Shown: one piece after another, positions 59,629 to 64,000 of the stretch
How positions within the stretch are numbered: position 1 is the first letter of the stretch
How the letters are laid out: every line of letters begins with the position of its first letter
From: Burkholderiales bacterium
GTDB taxonomy: Bacteria; Pseudomonadota; Gammaproteobacteria; Burkholderiales; Burkholderiaceae_C
Direction: 5' to 3'
DNA: 64,000 nt
Assembly: GCA_947464185.1 (NCBI GenBank)
Contig: CANHVY010000012.1
Location: 1-64,000 of the forward strand
Position numbers and translations under genes: made by a program
Notes under the pieces: generated by a model
What the model was told of the DNA's origin: nothing
Databases searched by the model: none
Seen by the model: the letters and a program-made list of their open reading frames with translations, nothing else

Positions 59629-62067
59629 ATGTTCGTCACCAACCCCAGTGCTGACCGGCGGCCTTACGACGCCGAACTGCGCGCCCAGCTCAGCCAGGCG
59701 CAGGCCCGCGCCGCCCGTGGGCGGCTGGCCGCCTGGGACGGGCTCTTTCCCTTCCCTACGCCGGCCTGGCCGATGCCGGGCCTGGCGCGGGCGCTGGGCA
59801 TCGCCAGTTTGACGATCAAGGATGAGTCCTGCCGCTCGGCCCTGTGCAGCTTCAAGGCGCTGGGCGCGCCCCATGCGCTGGTGAAGCTGCTGCAACGTCG
59901 CTTCTCCGACCGTGGCTGGTCGGCGGCGGCCCTGCTGACCGGCCATCATGCCGAGGAACTCCGCGGCTTCGTCGTCATCAGCGCCACCGACGGCAATCAT
60001 GGTCGCGCGCTGGCAGCAGCCGCGCAAAGCGTGGGGTGCCGCTGCGTGATCGTGCTGCACGCGCAGGTCAGCCTGGAGCGTGAGCAGGCCATCGCGGCCT
60101 TCGGCGCCGAGATCGTGCGCGTTCCCGGCAACTACGACGACTCGGTCACCGAGGCGGCCCGCCTGGCCCATGCCCACGGCTGGGAGGTGGTGTCCGACAC
60201 CTCGTACGAGGGCTATGTGGAGGTGCCGCGCGATGTGATGCAGGGCTACGGCGTCATCGCCGAGGAGCTGCTGGCCGACCTGGGGGGTGCCGAAGACTGC
60301 CCCTGGACGCATGTGATCCTGCAAGGCGGCGTGGGGGGCATGGCCGCGGGCATCGTCAGCGGCTTCTGGGATCGCTTCGGCGCGCGCCGCCCGACCGTGA
60401 TCGTCGTCGAGCCCGAGCAGGCCGACTGCCTGCTGCAAAGCGCCCTGGCCGGCCAGCCGACCCGCGCGCTGGGCACGGTCGATTCCGTGATGGCCGGCCT
60501 GGCGTGTGGAGAGACCTCGCCGCTGGCCTGGCGCTTTCTGCAGCCTGCGGTGGACTTCTTCATGACCGTGCCGGACGCCCAGGCCGAAGACGCCATGCGT
60601 GTGCTGGCCGAAGGCGCGCACGGTGACCTGCCGCTCGTGGCCGGGGAGTCTGCGGTCGCAGGCCTGGCGGCGCTGCAGGTGCTGGCACGGTCAGCCCAGG
60701 AGGGCAGGGCCGCCGGGCTGGACGCCAATGCCCGGGTGCTGCTGATCAGCAGCGAGGGCGCCACCGCCCCTGGCGTGTACGCGGCCATCGTCGGGCGCAC
60801 TGCCGAGGAGGTGTGGGCCGAGCAGCAGGCCCGGTTGCAGGAGGAAGGTCTGCAGCAAGACCGACTCATGGCGCGATTGCAGGCCCATGCAGCCCTGGGG
60901 GCCACGGCAGGCGGCGGCGTGTGCCGCATCGCCCTGACCGACGCGGACCGGCTCGGCCGCGACCAGCTCGTCACCTGGATGCGCGCCCTGGGCCTGACGG
61001 TGCAGGTGGACCGCATCGGCAACCTTTTCGGCCTGCGCCCTGGCAGAACCGAGGCCGCGCCGGTGATGACCGGTTCGCACATCGACACCGTCGCCACGGG
61101 TGGCCGCTACGACGGTGCCTACGGCGTCATGGCCGGGCTGGAGGTGGTGCGCTGGCTGAACGACCGGCAGATCGTGACGCAGCGGCCCCTGGTGGTGGCC
61201 GCCTTCACCAACGAGGAGGGCGTGCGCTTTCAGCCCGACATGATGGGCTCGCTGGTGCACGCGGGAGGGCTGCCGTTGCAGCAGGCGCTGGACGCAGTGG
61301 ACACCGACGGCCGGCGCCTGGGCGATGAACTGACCCGCATCGGCTACGCCGGCGACATGGCCTGCGGGTCGATCGTGCCGCATGCCTTCGTCGAGCTTCA
61401 CATCGAGCAGGGCCCGGTCCTGGAGGCCGAAGGCCTGGAGATCGGCGCGGTGGAGGACCTGCAAGGCATCTCGTGGCAGGAATTCATCTTCACCGGGCAG
61501 TCCAACCACGCGGGTACCACCCCCATGCACCTGCGGCGGGATGCCGGCTACTGCGCGGCGGCCGTGGCGGTGTTCGTGCGCGAACTGGCGCAGCGCCTGG
61601 GCGGCCCCCAGGTTGCCACGGTCGGTGCGCTGCAGCTGCACCCGAACCTGGTGAACGTCATCGCCTCCCGCGCCACCGTGACGGTGGACTTGCGCAACAC
61701 CGACGAACCCACCTTGCAGCGCGCCGAGGAAGAACTGGCCGCCTTCGTGCAGCGCCTGGCGCAGGCGCAGCAGGTCACGGTCGAGACCCGGCGCCTGGTG
61801 CGCTTCCCGCCCGTGCGCTTCGACGAGCGCCTGGTGCGTCTGATTGAAGCCCGTGCGCAGGCGCGCGGCCACCGCAGCCGCCGCATGACCTCCGGTGCCG
61901 GCCACGATGCGCAGATGATGGCCCGGATCTGCCCGGCGGCAATGATCTTCGTGCCCAGCGTGCAGGGCATCAGCCACAACCCACGCGAGCACACCGAGCC
62001 CGCGGACCTGCTGCGCGGTGCCGACCTGCTGCGCGAGGTGCTGCTGGCGCTGGCCTCGGAAGGCTGA
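59629..62067 (+). CDS. Fusion: diaminopropionate ammonia-lyase + M20 hydantoinase/carbamoylase amidase
   Basis: An unbroken 812-residue frame joins two enzymes. Residues 1-400 form a fold-II PLP lyase with the PLP Lys in ALCSFKALGAPHAL (K76), substrate motif SATDGNHGRALAAAA and a Gly loop QGGVGGMAAG; this is the diaminopropionate ammonia-lyase (DapAL/YgeX) type. Residues about 425-812 are a Zn amidase of the allantoate/carbamoyl-amino-acid group: TGSHIDTVATGGRYDGAYGV (about 480), NEEGVRFQPDMMGS (about 527) and VELHIEQGPVLEAEG. Each part is about full length. The lyase makes pyruvate and ammonia; the amidase may release its substrate. Confidence 0.9.
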   Translation: MFVTNPSADRRPYDAELRAQLSQAQARAARGRLAAWDGLFPFPTPAWPMPGLARALGIASLTIKDESCRSALCSFKALGAPHALVKLLQRRFSDRGWSAAALLTGHHAEELRGFVVISATDGNHGRALAAAAQSVGCRCVIVLHAQVSLEREQAIAAFGAEIVRVPGNYDDSVTEAARLAHAHGWEVVSDTSYEGYVEVPRDVMQGYGVIAEELLADLGGAEDCPWTHVILQGGVGGMAAGIVSGFWDRFGARRPTVIVVEPEQADCLLQSALAGQPTRALGTVDSVMAGLACGETSPLAWRFLQPAVDFFMTVPDAQAEDAMRVLAEGAHGDLPLVAGESAVAGLAALQVLARSAQEGRAAGLDANARVLLISSEGATAPGVYAAIVGRTAEEVWAEQQARLQEEGLQQDRLMARLQAHAALGATAGGGVCRIALTDADRLGRDQLVTWMRALGLTVQVDRIGNLFGLRPGRTEAAPVMTGSHIDTVATGGRYDGAYGVMAGLEVVRWLNDRQIVTQRPLVVAAFTNEEGVRFQPDMMGSLVHAGGLPLQQALDAVDTDGRRLGDELTRIGYAGDMACGSIVPHAFVELHIEQGPVLEAEGLEIGAVEDLQGISWQEFIFTGQSNHAGTTPMHLRRDAGYCAAAVAVFVRELAQRLGGPQVATVGALQLHPNLVNVIASRATVTVDLRNTDEPTLQRAEEELAAFVQRLAQAQQVTVETRRLVRFPPVRFDERLVRLIEARAQARGHRSRRMTSGAGHDAQMMARICPAAMIFVPSVQGISHNPREHTEPADLLRGADLLREVLLALASEG

Positions 62068-63177
62068 CTACAGCTCCAGCGTCATGAACACGCTGAACGG
62101 GTCTGGCGTGTAGTCGCCAAACGGCCCGCAGTAGGCGAAGCCGAAGCGCTCGTACAGGCGCTGCGCCGGCTGGAAGGGCTCTGTAGTGCCGGTTTCCAGG
62201 CTCAGGCGTTGGAAGCCGCGGGCCCGCGCGTGGTCGATCAGGTGCGCGAGCAGCGCCCGGCCGGCGCCACGGCCGCGCAGGTGGCGGGGCGTGCGCATGG
62301 ACTTCACCTCGCCATGGCCGTCGCCCAGGTCCTTCAGCGCTGCCGAGCCCAGCAGCAACGGGCCCTCCCAGGCCGTCCAGAAGGTGATGGCGGGCAGCCG
62401 CAGGCGGTCCAGGTCCAGCGCATGCACGCTTTCCGGGGGCGACCACGCATACATGTCGTCCAGGTGTTCCTGCAGAAGGGCGTGCACCTGCGGGCGGCTC
62501 AGGTCGTCGATCTCGATGTGCATGGGGTGGCCGCCAGAAGGGACGAGACCGTGCTCGATGGCGTAGGCAGTCAAGGCCTGGGGGCTGGTCAAGGCCAGCT
62601 TGTCCTGGATGCGGGCGCGGCTGTTCATCACCGTCTTGGGCGCCAGCCCCAGCTGCTCGGCGATGTCGGTCACGCCCAGACCGCCTGCCAGCCGGCGAAG
62701 AATGTCCAGTTCGCGATCGGACAACTGCGCATGCCGGGGCACGGCAACTTCCCCGTTCATCGTCAGGACCACGCGTTCGGTGAGCGCTGCGGGCACATGG
62801 GCCCCGCCGCCCGCCACCCTGCGCACAGCGGCCACCAGCTCTTCGGCAGCACGGTCCTTGGCGATGTAGCCATTGGCGCCGGCCTTGAAGGCCCTCAGGG
62901 CGTAGGCCTCTTCGGCGTGCATGCTCAGCATCAACAGCGGCATGCGCAGGCCCTGCGCGCGCAGCGCACGCACCAGCTCGATCCCGTTCATGCCGGGCAT
63001 GGACATGTCCACGATGCCGACGTCAAAGGCCTGCAGCGCCAGGATGTCCAGGGCGGCTTCCGCGCTGGGCGCGCTGTCGACCTGCCACTTGTCGTCGCCG
63101 CTGGTCAGGATCCGGATCAAGCCCTCACGCACCGTCGCATGATCGTCCACCACCAGCACCTTGAAGGGCGGGGTCAC
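62068..63177 (-). CDS. Response regulator (NarL type) fused to GNAT acetyltransferase
   Basis: A single 369-residue frame. Residues 5-120 are a receiver domain with DD11-12, phospho-acceptor D57 (VGIVDMSMPG) and Lys107. Residues 150-210 form a LuxR-type HTH (LSDRELDILRRLAGGLGVTD then APKTVMNSRARIQDKLAL). From M219 a GNAT domain begins (MHIEIDDLSRPQVHALLQEH), with the acetyl-CoA loop RHLRGRGAGRALL (about 298-310) and LYERFGFAYCGPFGDY. GNATs of this type are normally free-standing. The gene overlaps the sensor kinase stop by four bases. A separate translation start at M219 lacks a good site. Confidence 0.88.
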   Translation of the reverse strand: MTPPFKVLVVDDHATVREGLIRILTSGDDKWQVDSAPSAEAALDILALQAFDVGIVDMSMPGMNGIELVRALRAQGLRMPLLMLSMHAEEAYALRAFKAGANGYIAKDRAAEELVAAVRRVAGGGAHVPAALTERVVLTMNGEVAVPRHAQLSDRELDILRRLAGGLGVTDIAEQLGLAPKTVMNSRARIQDKLALTSPQALTAYAIEHGLVPSGGHPMHIEIDDLSRPQVHALLQEHLDDMYAWSPPESVHALDLDRLRLPAITFWTAWEGPLLLGSAALKDLGDGHGEVKSMRTPRHLRGRGAGRALLAHLIDHARARGFQRLSLETGTTEPFQPAQRLYERFGFAYCGPFGDYTPDPFSVFMTLEL

Positions 63178-64000
63178 GCCGACCCTCCTGCGGCGTCGAT
63201 GGGCAGGCGGACGGTCATCCGGGCGCCGCTGCCCGGGGCGTTTTCAAGGACGAGAGCGCCGCCGCACAGGTTCACGCGCTCGAGCAGCCCGCGCAGGCCC
63301 CAGGAGCCGGTCCGCTCCAGTGCGTCCTCCGGCAGGCCGACGCCGTTGTCCTCCACCTTGAGCACGATCTCGCGGCCTTGCATCCGCAGGTCGATGCTCA
63401 CGTCCGTGGCGTGGGCATGGCGGGCCACGTTGGTCAGCGCCTCCTGCACGATGCGGTACAGCGCCGTGGCCACGCTGGGCTGGATCGGCGGATCGGCTTC
63501 ATCGTGCCGGACGGTGACCTCGATGCCCATGCGCGAAGCTGCCGTGCGCGCCAGGGACTCCACCGCCGCGTTCAGGCCCAGGTCGTCCAGCATCAACGGC
63601 CGCAGATCGTCAGAGATTCGGCGCACGGCCACCATGGTTTCATCGATCAGCGCTTTCATGGAGACGATGCGTTGCGCTTGGGCGGGCTCCTTGGCGACGA
63701 GGGCCAGACTGGCGAGCTCCAGCTGCAAGGCGGTGAGCAGCTGCCCCAGTTCGTCATGCATGCCTCGGGCGATGCGCAGGCGTTCTTCCTCCCGCGCGTC
63801 CACCAGGCTGACGGCCCAGGCCCGCAAGGCTTCCGGGCTGGGTGGCCCTGGAGCATGCAAGGCTCTTCTCTCCGCGAACGGCGGCGCTGTGTCTGTCTGC
63901 GTGGCCTGGTCTTGGGGCACCGGGCGGGGAGGCGTGTTCGGCGAGGGCGTCACAGAGGGATCAAGGGCATCAGCGGCAGGTGGCCCGCACGACACTGGGC
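63174..64000 (-). CDS. NarX-type sensor histidine kinase (probably truncated by window edge)
   Basis: At least 273 residues. The HisKA_3 dimerisation region has phospho-acceptor His in RIARGMHDELGQLLTALQLE (H80 counting from a GTG at 63995), then VRRISDDLRPLMLDDLGLNA, and the HATPase domain with VQEALTNVARHAHATDVSID, VEDNGVGLP and GSWGLRGLLERV. The sensor part and true start lie beyond the window or in the Pro/Thr-rich first 50 residues. It phosphorylates the response regulator encoded downstream, with ATGA-type coupling. Confidence 0.88.
   Translation of the reverse strand, partial: PVSCGPPAADALDPSVTPSPNTPPRPVPQDQATQTDTAPPFAERRALHAPGPPSPEALRAWAVSLVDAREEERLRIARGMHDELGQLLTALQLELASLALVAKEPAQAQRIVSMKALIDETMVAVRRISDDLRPLMLDDLGLNAAVESLARTAASRMGIEVTVRHDEADPPIQPSVATALYRIVQEALTNVARHAHATDVSIDLRMQGREIVLKVEDNGVGLPEDALERTGSWGLRGLLERVNLCGGALVLENAPGSGARMTVRLPIDAAGGSA

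Overview
The window is GC-rich, densely packed bacterial chromosome. Gene content and small-repeat style suggest a betaproteobacterium of the order Burkholderiales, probably near Comamonadaceae. Pointers are the CTTCGACAGGCTCAG-type and CACTGCGTTCGCTGCGCTC-type intergenic repeats, SoeABC, a TRAP transporter beside small aldolases, and the NarL-type two-component pair. No 16S gene is present, so the placement is inference. There is no phage, insertion sequence or CRISPR array. Mobile-like content is limited to two toxin-antitoxin pairs, REP-like repeats and a few gene remnants.

Layout: 1-1.5 kb holds small stress-type proteins (CsbD, PRC-barrel, DUF2789). An MlrC-type metallopeptidase and an amidase are divergent at 1.7-4.7 kb. 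At 5.1-8.5 kb lies a MacAB/LolCDE-like ABC export operon whose first gene seems to take its 5' end from a tandem REP-like repeat. At 8.5-17.8 kb is a large divergent zinc locus: a Zur-type regulator, a 29-residue membrane peptide, ZnuCBA and a DUF2796 protein leftward; an AztD-like lipoprotein, a His-rich outer-membrane protein, a second binding protein, a second permease and a CobW GTPase rightward.

From 17.8 to 28.9 kb is an organosulfonate block: a DMT transporter and SoeCBA (cytoplasmic sulfite dehydrogenase), VapBC, acetate kinase, a large inverted repeat, xsc (sulfoacetaldehyde acetyltransferase) and a divergent IclR regulator. At 46.9-49.5 kb a second C-S lyase appears (SuyAB sulfolactate sulfo-lyase), followed by a remnant of a ComC-type dehydrogenase and a kinase resembling YihV. 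Together these predict release of sulfite from sulfoacetaldehyde and sulfolactate, oxidation by SoeABC, and ATP from acetyl phosphate by AckA. This pathway reading is the main biological message of the window.

Between them lie CobS/CobT-like genes without CobN, a cysteine-free Rrf2 regulator facing NhaR, a class II aldolase facing a TRAP transporter, a c-type cytochrome with a PQQ-type dehydrogenase, a secreted hydrolase, a glucan-water-dikinase-like protein, a GNAT enzyme, an ABC exporter and a BLUF photoreceptor.

The right end carries tRNA-Val(CAC), tRNA-Arg(CCT), a TetR regulator with a clear promoter/operator, a TacAT-type pair, a DTW-domain tRNA-modifying enzyme, a copper locus (metal-binding proteins, TolC-like protein, multicopper oxidase, CusF-like protein), LrgAB, a diaminopropionate ammonia-lyase/amidase fusion, and a two-component pair whose response regulator is fused to an acetyltransferase. 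The two fusions and the sulfonate block are the strongest novelty candidates.
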